A DNA stretch of 19,439 nt. Origin: Putridiphycobacter sp965367695 (lineage in GTDB: Bacteria; Bacteroidota; Bacteroidia; Flavobacteriales_D; Crocinitomicaceae). Under the pieces are notes generated by a model that searched no databases, was not told where the DNA came from, and saw only the letters and a program-made list of their open reading frames with translations. Both the position numbers and the translations under genes were made by a program. The stretch covers positions 1-19,439 of the forward strand of contig CBDUKB010000033.1 in assembly GCA_965367695.1 (NCBI GenBank), given 5' to 3'. Shown here piece by piece: positions 1-6,597 of this stretch (position 1 is the first letter of the stretch; each line of letters begins with the position of its first letter).

Positions 1-55
1 CATAAAAAAAGCACTACTGAAAAGTAGTGCTTTTAATTTATTGAGGTCACGGACG
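1..55. repeat. Direct repeat copy 1 (tRNA-Cys 3' end plus terminator)
   Basis: This 55-bp stretch is identical to 182-236, exactly 181 bp away. It contains the tRNA-Cys terminator hairpin (arms about 7-18 and 23-34) and about the last 12 nt of the tRNA gene (discriminator, acceptor 3' strand and four T-stem bases). It then diverges, so no second full tRNA is present. Because it starts at base 1 of the window, the repeat may extend further upstream. A duplicated tRNA 3' end is the usual trace of site-specific integration, but a local tandem duplication is equally possible. Confidence 0.85.
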
Positions 56-181
56 ATTACTCGTTTCACTCATGATCCGGTATAGACGGGCTAAGTCAGA
101 ATTAAAAGCCCTTTACTCGCGTAAAGCGTAATTTTATATCAAATCATTTGTTCTCACCTAAAGGCTCAACAAATATTTTGA
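56..181. other. Non-coding spacer between the two repeat copies
   Basis: No credible ORF or tRNA cloverleaf is visible on either strand. Small inverted repeats are present (TTTAC/GTAAA around a TCGC loop, and GGGCT/AGCCC with a long loop). The stretch does not resemble the genes around it and may be the remainder of something larger once flanked by the two repeats. Confidence 0.4.
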
Positions 182-236
182 CATAAAAAAAGCACTACTG
201 AAAAGTAGTGCTTTTAATTTATTGAGGTCACGGACG
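182..236. repeat. Direct repeat copy 2 (within the intact tRNA-Cys locus)
   Basis: Identical to positions 1-55. This copy overlaps the 3' end of the complete tRNA-Cys and its terminator, so it is the functional one. The identity stops inside the T-stem at position 236. Confidence 0.85.
185..217 (-). terminator. Intrinsic terminator of tRNA-Cys
   Basis: A 12-bp perfect stem (188-199 with 204-215) closes a 4-nt loop. Read on the minus strand it is followed by a run of seven T, directly downstream of the tRNA-Cys 3' end. A shorter T run on the plus side could give some activity in that direction too. Confidence 0.85.
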
Positions 237-295
237 GATTCGAACCGCCGTAAAAGGTGTTGCAGACCTCTGCCTAGCCACTCGGCCACGTGACC
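225..295 (-). tRNA. tRNA-Cys (anticodon GCA)
   Basis: A complete 71-nt cloverleaf is visible on the minus strand. The 7-bp acceptor stem is GGTCACG/CGTGACC. A D-arm follows, then a 5-bp anticodon stem with loop CTGCAAC (anticodon GCA). The variable loop has 4 nt, and a 5-bp T-stem holds TTCGAAT. The discriminator base is U, the identity base expected for cysteine tRNAs. CCA is not encoded and must be added after transcription. It has its own promoter (313-343) and terminator (185-217), and lies 52 bp downstream of folB on the same strand, so read-through from gltX-folB is also possible. Confidence 0.95.
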
Positions 296-312
296 CTTTT
301 TTAAGGAAGGCA

Positions 313-343
313 CAAAGATAAAAAATTAATTCAATGTGTGCAA
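313..343 (-). promoter_or_regulatory. Bacteroidota-type promoter for tRNA-Cys
   Basis: On the minus strand, TTG (341-343), 20 nt, then TATCTTTG (313-320) matches the TTG / TAnnTTTG pattern used by the primary sigma factor of Bacteroidota. The predicted start is about 10 nt before the mature tRNA 5' end. The -33 element overlaps the region just past the folB stop codon. Confidence 0.7.
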
Positions 344-347
344 TACT

Positions 348-704
348 TTAAAGTTTAGATTTAATGATAATTGAAACATCTCTTACAGTGCCTTGTATTG
401 GCGGGTTGACTTTATGAATTTTTACATAAGATTCAATGAAAGGTTTAAATTCTTTCTTAAATCTATCGGTAATTCTTTGTCCTACATGTTCAATTAACTT
501 CGAACGAATTGCCATTTCTTCTGTTACAATTTCTTTAATTCTAACATAATCAATAGTATCTATTAATTCATCTGTTGCAGCAGCTTTCGAAAAATCTGTT
601 TCAATTGAGACGTCCACAATGTATTTACCACCCAAAATGCTTTCTTCATTCATACAACCATGGTATGAATAACATTCAATTCCGTTTACTTCTACAAAAT
701 GCAT
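348..704 (-). CDS. folB: Dihydroneopterin aldolase
   Basis: Converts 7,8-dihydroneopterin to 6-hydroxymethyl-dihydropterin plus glycolaldehyde in cytosolic folate synthesis. The 118-aa length is normal for the single-domain family. Visible hallmarks are the N-terminal GIECYSYHG segment, Glu21 four residues before a Gly (catalytic Glu), Tyr53 in the TIDYV segment, LIEHVGQRI (residues 70-78) and Lys98 in KIHKVNPP, the usual active-site lysine before the proline motif. Its ATG overlaps the gltX stop codon by one base (TAATG), so translational coupling to gltX is likely. The pairing with gltX has no obvious metabolic logic and is probably only operon packing. The assignment is secure at family level. 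Confidence 0.93.
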   Translation of the reverse strand: MHFVEVNGIECYSYHGCMNEESILGGKYIVDVSIETDFSKAAATDELIDTIDYVRIKEIVTEEMAIRSKLIEHVGQRITDRFKKEFKPFIESYVKIHKVNPPIQGTVRDVSIIIKSKL

Positions 705-2236
705 TAGCTTACTTTTAAAGATTCAATTTTTGCTATTCCTTCACTCATTCTCTTAATCACAATAGTCTTTCCTAATGTTTCACAAATCTCAAACATTGAT
801 GGTCCCATCCCTTTTCCTGTTACAAGTAGTCTAAATCCAGGACCCACTTTACCAAAACCGTATTCGTTTTTTGCTAAGTAATTACTAAATGCAGTTTCAA
901 TGTTTGCTTGTGTGAAGGCATCAATTTCACTTAAAATATCAGTCAACTCTACCATAATAGCCTTGGTGTCTTCTTTCCATTTTTTCTGAACGGTTTTGGC
1001 ATCATATTCCTTAATCGTTGTAAAGAAATAAGCTCCTTCATCCATGATATCTGAAATAAAAGTAGCCCGCTCTTTCATTAAACCACAAACTTTTGCTGCA
1101 TAAGTTGCGTCATAGTCATACTTATTCTCAAGCAAAATTGGTTTTAACATCTCCGCCAATTGATCATTTGAAAGGGCACGTAAATATTGTTGATTGAACC
1201 ACTTTGTTTTTTCAGGATCGAATCTTGCTCCTGATTTTCCCACTCTGTCAAGCGTAAAAACTTCTTCTAGTTCTTTTAATGAAAATATTTCTTTGTTATC
1301 GCCAGGGTTCCAACCTAAAAAAGCAAGCATGTTGATAAAAGCCGCAGGTAAATAACCGTTTTCTTTATAACCTGAATATTTTTCTCCATCAGCTGATAGC
1401 CAGTCGATAGGAAAAACTGGAAACCCTAATTTGTCTCCATCTCTTTTACTTAGTTTTCCTTTTCCATCAGGTCTTAAAATTAATGGTAAATGAGCAAACT
1501 TTGGTCTGTCCCAACCAAAAGCATCATAAATATGTACGTGTAGTGGTGCAGATGGCAACCATTCTTCTCCTCTAATAACATGACTGATGTCCATCAAATG
1601 ATCATCAACAATATTTGCCAAATGATAAGTTGGTACGCCCGTTTCTTTTACCAAAACCTTATCATCTAAATTGTTTGTGTTCACACTTACCCACCCTCTT
1701 ATTTCATCTTCAAATTTTATTTCTGTATTGCGGGGCATTTTCATTCTGATGGTGAAAGGCTCTTTATTTGCTAATTTTTCTGCAACCACTTCTTTCGAGA
1801 GCGAAAGTGAATTTTTCATTGAAGAACGTGTTGTTGCATTATACTGCCAATTTGCAAGTCCCATTGTTTTGGCTTGCTCACGCATTTTCTCTAAATCTTC
1901 TGCAGTATCAAAGGCTAAATAGGCATGACCATTGTCAACTAATTGTTGGGCATATTGTGGATAAATGTGCTTTCTTTCTGATTGGGTATATGGCCCTTTT
2001 TCTCCACCATAACCTTCTCCTTCTGTTGGCTCAATACCACACCATTTCAAAGAGGCTAGAATATATTCTTTTGCACCAGGTACAAATCTCTTTTCATCCG
2101 TGTCTTCTATCCTTAAAATAAAAGTACCACCGTTTTTTTTGGCGAATAAATAGTTATACAAAGCGGTTCTAACGCCACCCATGTGCAATGGTCCTGTTGG
2201 ACTGGGTGCAAACCTTACTCTAATTTTTTCCGACAT
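704..2236 (-). CDS. gltX: Glutamyl-tRNA synthetase
   Basis: A cytosolic class I aminoacyl-tRNA synthetase that charges tRNA-Glu. With the ATG at 2236 the protein is 510 aa, normal for the family. The HIGH-type motif is PSPTGPLHMGG (His18) and the KMSKS-type motif is KLSKRDG near residue 260. The C-terminal anticodon-binding half is present. An in-frame TTG at 2260 would add eight residues, but it lies within the TATCTTTG promoter box, so the ATG start that gives MSEKIRVRFAPSPTG is preferred. It is first in an operon with folB (one-base overlap) and divergent from the DUF4175 gene. Whether it is strictly discriminating or also charges tRNA-Gln cannot be told from this sequence. Confidence 0.95.
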   Translation of the reverse strand: MSEKIRVRFAPSPTGPLHMGGVRTALYNYLFAKKNGGTFILRIEDTDEKRFVPGAKEYILASLKWCGIEPTEGEGYGGEKGPYTQSERKHIYPQYAQQLVDNGHAYLAFDTAEDLEKMREQAKTMGLANWQYNATTRSSMKNSLSLSKEVVAEKLANKEPFTIRMKMPRNTEIKFEDEIRGWVSVNTNNLDDKVLVKETGVPTYHLANIVDDHLMDISHVIRGEEWLPSAPLHVHIYDAFGWDRPKFAHLPLILRPDGKGKLSKRDGDKLGFPVFPIDWLSADGEKYSGYKENGYLPAAFINMLAFLGWNPGDNKEIFSLKELEEVFTLDRVGKSGARFDPEKTKWFNQQYLRALSNDQLAEMLKPILLENKYDYDATYAAKVCGLMKERATFISDIMDEGAYFFTTIKEYDAKTVQKKWKEDTKAIMVELTDILSEIDAFTQANIETAFSNYLAKNEYGFGKVGPGFRLLVTGKGMGPSMFEICETLGKTIVIKRMSEGIAKIESLKVS

Positions 2237-2257
2237 GCTATTTTGTTTAATAATCGA

Positions 2258-2265
2258 CAAAGATA
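2258..2265 (-). promoter_or_regulatory. Probable -7 element of the gltX-folB promoter
   Basis: TATCTTTG on the minus strand matches TAnnTTTG. It would start transcription around 2253, giving a leader of about 17 nt before the chosen gltX ATG. No clear TTG is seen at the -33 distance, so this is a half-site call. Confidence 0.5.
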
Positions 2266-2297
2266 CATAATTTAAGGTTTATTAAGCCTTTTGGCTA

Positions 2298-2305
2298 TAT
2301 TTTTG
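2298..2305 (+). promoter_or_regulatory. Possible -7 element of the DUF4175-mnmG operon
   Basis: TATTTTTG matches TAnnTTTG about 48 nt before the DUF4175 start, in the divergent gap with gltX. A -33 TTG is not evident. It is listed because it is the best match in the gap in this direction. Confidence 0.35.
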
Positions 2306-2352
2306 ATGCTGTTAAAGGGATTTAACTTAACTTTATAGGTTGGATAAATAGT

Positions 2353-5300
2353 ATGGGAAAGTTTCAAGAATTATTATTGCAAATTGAAAGTTTCATTCGA
2401 AAATATTATAAGAATGAAATGGTAAAGGGAGGAATGCTCTTTTTGAGTATTTTTTTATTTTCCTTTTTGCTTGTTTCGACCCTAGAATATTTTGGACGAT
2501 TTAATGGAAATGTCCGCTCTATTCTATTTTATTCCTTTTTATTAGTAAATGGATTTGTCCTCTTAAAATATATTATCATTCCTTTTTTAAAACTTTTTAA
2601 TTTAAGTGATCGCTTGAATGAAAATGAAGCTTCAAAAATAATAGGAAAACTTTTTCCAGAGGTCGCTGATAAATTGGAAAATACACTACAGTTAAAAACC
2701 CAATTAAATGAGCAGCTTTATAATTTTGATTTGGTGCAAGCGAGTATTCAGCAAAAGGCTGCAACTTTATCTGTCATTCCATTCACAACGGGTATACAGT
2801 TCTCCAAAAACAGAAAATACTTCAAGTATCTTTTACCTATTTTATTTGTAATTTTTTTAGTCGGTTTAATTAGACCTTCCATTTTTAGTGATGGTTCTAA
2901 AAGACTTGTAAATTATAATGTAGAATTTGTTGAGGAGGCGCCATTTGAATTTATATTGTCAAGTGCAGATTCTGTTTTACAAGGAAGAAACTATAAGTTA
3001 GCCATTCAATTGAAGGGAAGTGAAATTCCAAAAGAAGTTAAAATTGTTTCTACAAACGGAACCTATAATTTGACGAAAGAAAATAATTTAAGCTTTGTAC
3101 ATGAGTTTGCAAATTTGGACGAAGACTTAAATTTTTATTGTGAAGCCAATGGGTTTAAATCCGGAAAATTTAACATTAATGTACTTTTAAAGCCAGCGCT
3201 AGATGGGGTTAAAATAAGGTTAAACTATCCAAAACATACGGGAATTGCCAATGAAGAAATTAATGATTTGTCGGATTTAACAATTCCTGAAGGAACAAGA
3301 GTTGAATGGGTGTTGACATCACACAATACAATTGAAGTTAGTCCTTATTTTAAGGATACCAATTTTAATGTATTGCCGAATGCAACTAATGAATTTAGAT
3401 TTAACAGGGTAATATTGAATAGTCAAAACTATCAATTATTGTTTAGTACCAAACAGTTATTAAATGCTGATACTTTATCAAACCAATTGGTGGTGATACC
3501 TGATAATTATCCAAGTATTCAAGTAAAAGAGCAAATTGATTCGTTACAGCCATTGCAGCGTTTTTTTAGTGGTAATATTATCGACGACTATGGATTTACT
3601 TATTTAAGTGCGGTTATTAAGGTTAAACTGAAGGATTCCGCTTACGTCAAAAGTGTGAGGATTCCCATTAATACAAATCAGTCAAATCAAATTTTTTCTT
3701 ATAAGCTAGATTTTAAAAGCTTTCAATTAAAACCTGGAAGTACGGTTGATTATTTTTTTGTGGTAAGAGATAATGACAAGTTAAATGGATTTAAATCTAC
3801 TACTTCTACTGTGCAGACTTACCGGGTTCCTGAATTGTCTGAATTAGATAATGATTTAAGTAAGCAATCAGAAAATTTAAAGAAGGAAATGAATGCCGCG
3901 ATCAAAGATGCGAAATCATTGAAAGAAGAAATTAAATCAATAAAAAATAAGCTAATTAACAAAACTACGCCTGATTGGAAGGACAAGCAGAGCATGAATA
4001 ACATGTTAAATATGCAACAAGAACTGCAGCAAAAATTAGAACAATTAAATCAGCAGTTTGATGAAAAGGCCCAAAAAGAAGAAGAGTTTATTGAAAATTC
4101 TGATGAATTAAAAGAAAAGCAAGAGATGCTACAGAAATTAATGGAAGAGTTGATGGATGATGAAATGAAAGCTTTATTGGAAGAGTTACAGAAGATGATG
4201 GACGAAATGAACAAGGATGACATATTGAAAAATATGGAGAAGATGGAGCAGAAGTCAAATAATTTAGAAGATGAATTGGATCGAACACTTGAAATTTTTA
4301 AAAATCTTGAATTGGATAAAAAAATAGAAAGTATCGAAGAGCAGTTGAGAGAGTTGGCAGAAAAACAAAAAGCATTAGAAGAAGACACTAAAAATAAAAA
4401 AGAAAGTCCTGAAAAATTAAGTGAGAAACAAGAGAATTTAAATAAGGAATTTGAAGAAATAAAGAAAGATATTGAAGACGCGAAGAAGATGAATGAAGCG
4501 TTGGAAAAACCAAAAGACCTAGATTTTAAGAAGGAAAAAGAAGAAAGCATTGACAAGGAAATGAATGATGCTAAAGAAAATTTAAACGAAAGCAAGGAAA
4601 AGAAAGCTTCTGAAAATCAAGAAAAGGCTGCCGATATGATGGAACAAATGGCAGATGATATGCAATCTATGCTCTCTTCGGCCAGTGCACAGCAGCAAGG
4701 TGAGGACATGGAAAAGTTGAGGTTCTTATTAGAGAATATTGTCACCCTATCATTCCAGCAAGAAAAATTAATGGACAATTATGCTTTAATTGACTCAAAA
4801 AACCCGCTACTGATTGATTATAATCGGGTGCAATTACAAATTAATCAATCTACTATTATTGTGAAAGATTCTTTGATGGCGCTAGCAAAAAGACAACCGC
4901 AAATTTCCAATACGATTCTTACTTATTTGAATGACCTTGATTTTAATCAAGAAAAAGCAATGGAATTTGGTCATGAAAGAAGTATATCCAGATTGATGCA
5001 TCACCAACAATATGCCATTACAAGTTACAACGATCTGGCTTTGCTTTTGGCAGAAGCTTTAGAGCAAATGCAGAATGCCATGAAAAGTAAAATGCCAGGT
5101 TCGGGTCAATGTGATAAACCAGGAGGAAGTGGAGCTGGTAAACCTTCTTCTCAAATGTCCATGGAACAAATGAAAAGTCAAATGAAAAAGCAGTTGGAGC
5201 AAATGAAGAATGGTAGTAATCCTGGAGGGAAAGAGGGAAAGAAACCAGGAGAAGGAAGTGGTATGGGTCAACAAGGCGCTGGACAAGGCAGTATACCAGG

Positions 5301-5730
5301 TCTAAGTGCCAAAGAAATTGCTAAGATGGCCATGGAGCAAGCGCAAATGAGAAAAGCCTTACAAAATATCCGACAAGAGCTAAATAAGGATGGTTCTGGA
5401 GCTGGAAATGGACTTAACCCGTTGATTGAGGATATGGAAAAATTGGAAAATGATTTGTTGAATAATGGGTATACAAATAACATGTTGAAACGGCAACAGG
5501 ATATTATGACAAGGTTATTAGAAAATGAAAAAGCAATATTAGAGAGAGGTTTTAGTGAAGAAAGAGAATCAAAAGCAGGAAAAAACCTTACAGAAGGTAA
5601 CCAAAATAAATTAATTGAGTATAACCAAAAGAAGGAGGCGGAAATTGAATTGTTAAGGACGCTTCCTGTAGGACTAAGAGTTTACTATAAGAATATGGTA
5701 AACAATTATTTTAACACGGTAAACAATTAA
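2353..5730 (+). CDS. DUF4175 family membrane/coiled-coil protein
   Basis: A 1125-aa protein of unknown function, typical of Bacteroidota. Hydrophobic segments lie near residues 26-46, 54-78 and 158-176, so the N-terminus is membrane-anchored. Residues 180-490 look like soluble beta-rich domains. From about 490 to 780 the sequence is dominated by Glu, Lys, Met and Leu heptads, a long charged coiled coil. A Gly/Ser/Lys/Gln-rich low-complexity stretch follows at about 910-985, then another helical Met/Gln-rich tail. It is first of the operon and ends 3 nt before the RsbW-like ATPase gene. The family name rests on the N-terminal architecture and the conserved neighbours. The low-complexity parts alone would match many unrelated proteins. 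I cannot assign a biochemical role; an envelope-scaffolding or signalling role together with the next gene is only inference. Confidence 0.8.
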   Translation: MGKFQELLLQIESFIRKYYKNEMVKGGMLFLSIFLFSFLLVSTLEYFGRFNGNVRSILFYSFLLVNGFVLLKYIIIPFLKLFNLSDRLNENEASKIIGKLFPEVADKLENTLQLKTQLNEQLYNFDLVQASIQQKAATLSVIPFTTGIQFSKNRKYFKYLLPILFVIFLVGLIRPSIFSDGSKRLVNYNVEFVEEAPFEFILSSADSVLQGRNYKLAIQLKGSEIPKEVKIVSTNGTYNLTKENNLSFVHEFANLDEDLNFYCEANGFKSGKFNINVLLKPALDGVKIRLNYPKHTGIANEEINDLSDLTIPEGTRVEWVLTSHNTIEVSPYFKDTNFNVLPNATNEFRFNRVILNSQNYQLLFSTKQLLNADTLSNQLVVIPDNYPSIQVKEQIDSLQPLQRFFSGNIIDDYGFTYLSAVIKVKLKDSAYVKSVRIPINTNQSNQIFSYKLDFKSFQLKPGSTVDYFFVVRDNDKLNGFKSTTSTVQTYRVPELSELDNDLSKQSENLKKEMNAAIKDAKSLKEEIKSIKNKLINKTTPDWKDKQSMNNMLNMQQELQQKLEQLNQQFDEKAQKEEEFIENSDELKEKQEMLQKLMEELMDDEMKALLEELQKMMDEMNKDDILKNMEKMEQKSNNLEDELDRTLEIFKNLELDKKIESIEEQLRELAEKQKALEEDTKNKKESPEKLSEKQENLNKEFEEIKKDIEDAKKMNEALEKPKDLDFKKEKEESIDKEMNDAKENLNESKEKKASENQEKAADMMEQMADDMQSMLSSASAQQQGEDMEKLRFLLENIVTLSFQQEKLMDNYALIDSKNPLLIDYNRVQLQINQSTIIVKDSLMALAKRQPQISNTILTYLNDLDFNQEKAMEFGHERSISRLMHHQQYAITSYNDLALLLAEALEQMQNAMKSKMPGSGQCDKPGGSGAGKPSSQMSMEQMKSQMKKQLEQMKNGSNPGGKEGKKPGEGSGMGQQGAGQGSIPGLSAKEIAKMAMEQAQMRKALQNIRQELNKDGSGAGNGLNPLIEDMEKLENDLLNNGYTNNMLKRQQDIMTRLLENEKAILERGFSEERESKAGKNLTEGNQNKLIEYNQKKEAEIELLRTLPVGLRVYYKNMVNNYFNTVNN

Positions 5731-5733
5731 TAA

Positions 5734-6132
5734 ATGCATAATTTGAAAATTAAATCTGACATCACTAATATCAGTCAAGTAGAATCATTAATAGATAAAG
5801 TTTGTGCTGATTTAAATGTGACAGAAGATTTATATGGTAACATATTAATTGCAGTCACAGAAGCGGCAAATAATGCAATCGTACATGGTAATGCGCAAAA
5901 CAAAGACAAGGCTGTTGAGTTTTTTGTAGATAAGCTAAACAATGAATTGGTTTTTTCAGTTGTAGATGAAGGAAAAGGATTTAATTACGAAGAATTGCCT
6001 GATCCAACTGCTCCAGAAAATATTGAAAAGCCTGAAGGGAGAGGAATCTTTTTAATGAGAAATTTATCAGATAAGATAGAGTTTTTGGAAAATGGTTCAA
6101 AAGTTAATATTACTTTTGCACTCCATGAATAG
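5734..6132 (+). CDS. RsbW-like ATP-binding protein (anti-sigma / Ser-Thr kinase type)
   Basis: A 132-aa single-domain GHKL ATPase of the HATPase_c_2 class. The N box is EAANNAIVHGN (Glu43, Asn46, Asn47), the G1 box DEGKGF (78-83) and the G2 box EGRGIFLMRN (101-110). Relatives such as RsbW and SpoIIAB bind sigma factors and phosphorylate STAS-domain antagonists. No STAS antagonist, PP2C phosphatase or sigma factor is encoded in this window, so the partner is unknown. It starts 3 nt after the DUF4175 stop and overlaps ybeY by 8 nt, so it is expressed with both. The fold is clear; the anti-sigma function is inferred from the family. Confidence 0.85.
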   Translation: MHNLKIKSDITNISQVESLIDKVCADLNVTEDLYGNILIAVTEAANNAIVHGNAQNKDKAVEFFVDKLNNELVFSVVDEGKGFNYEELPDPTAPENIEKPEGRGIFLMRNLSDKIEFLENGSKVNITFALHE

Positions 6133-6556
6133 TATTACATTTCATATGAATGATGTAACTATTCCGGATTTTAATCCGGAATTTTTGCGTTTATGGATAA
6201 AACATATTGCAAGTGTCAATAATAAAAAAATTGGTGAGTTGTCTTATATTTTTTGTTCAGATGAATATATATTAAACATTAATAAGGAGCACTTAAACCA
6301 CGATTATTATACGGACATTATCACGTTCAATTATAATGAAAATGATGTATTGGGTGGGGATGTTTTTATTAGTGTGGATACAGTAGCTTCAAATGCTGCT
6401 GAATATGGGAATGGAATTTTTAAAGATGAATTAGAAAGAGTTATCATACACGGATTGCTACACCTTATCGGTTATAATGATAAAACTGAAAAGGAGCAAG
6501 ACGAGATGACTATAAAAGAGGATGAAGCATTGGAGTTAAGAAAAAGTTTCACGTGA
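6125..6556 (+). CDS. ybeY: Endoribonuclease YbeY (rRNA maturation factor)
   Basis: A zinc-dependent single-strand endoribonuclease acting in 16S rRNA 3'-end maturation and ribosome quality control. The conserved NKEHLNHDYYTDIITF block occupies residues 53-68, and the metal site is HGLLHLIGYND (His109, His113, Asp119). The third ligand is Asp where many YbeY proteins have His. I chose the ATG at 6125 (143 aa), which overlaps the previous stop by 8 nt. The longer start at 6092 would overlap the ATPase gene by 41 nt and add residues the family lacks. The TGA stop (6554-6556) lies inside the first parS palindrome. The identity is firm; the exact N-terminus is less so. Confidence 0.92.
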   Translation: MNSITFHMNDVTIPDFNPEFLRLWIKHIASVNNKKIGELSYIFCSDEYILNINKEHLNHDYYTDIITFNYNENDVLGGDVFISVDTVASNAAEYGNGIFKDELERVIIHGLLHLIGYNDKTEKEQDEMTIKEDEALELRKSFT

Positions 6557-6560
6557 AACA
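6545..6560. other. parS-type ParB-binding site 1
   Basis: The 14-bp palindrome GTTTCACGTGAAAC (6546-6559) is flanked by A on both sides, a one-base difference from the 16-bp parS consensus. It overlaps the last codons and the stop codon of ybeY (Ser-Phe-Thr-stop encoded as AGT TTC ACG TGA). Confidence 0.85.
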
Positions 6561-6570
6561 AATTCCTCCA

Positions 6571-6586
6571 TGTTTCACGTGAAACA
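6571..6586. other. parS site 2 (perfect consensus)
   Basis: TGTTTCACGTGAAACA is an exact match to the widely conserved chromosomal parS sequence bound by ParB. It lies 26 bp from site 1 and 11 bp before the mnmG start codon. ParB nucleates on such sites near oriC and recruits SMC; mnmG (gidA) is itself a frequent origin-proximal gene. The parA and parB genes are not in the window. Confidence 0.9.
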
Positions 6587-6597
6587 AATTTAGAGAA

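Noticed and set aside
1..60. A second tRNA-Cys gene in repeat copy 1
   Set aside because: Only the acceptor 3' strand and four T-stem bases are present; the rest of the cloverleaf is absent.
1956..1964. Perfect DnaA-box-like 9-mer (TGTGGATAA)
   Set aside because: A single isolated copy inside the gltX coding sequence; no cluster, no AT-rich unwinding region, no dnaA nearby. Not evidence for oriC here.
2237..2260. Upstream TTG start for gltX (adds MSIIKQNS)
   Set aside because: It lies in the TATCTTTG promoter box and adds residues outside the family consensus; the ATG at 2236 fits better.
4050..4595. A 181-codon minus-strand open frame opposite the DUF4175 coiled coil
   Set aside because: A Ser/Phe-rich antisense shadow of Glu/Lys-rich codons; no domain or plausible start context.
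5090..5300. Possible internal repeat array in the Gly/Met/Gln-rich part of the DUF4175 gene
   Set aside because: Compositional bias only; no exact repeated DNA unit or spacer pattern, so neither CRISPR nor a tandem repeat.
6092..6124. Longer ybeY start at 6092
   Set aside because: It would overlap the ATPase gene by 41 nt and add a non-conserved Leu-rich leader; the ATG at 6125 gives normal length and an 8-nt overlap.
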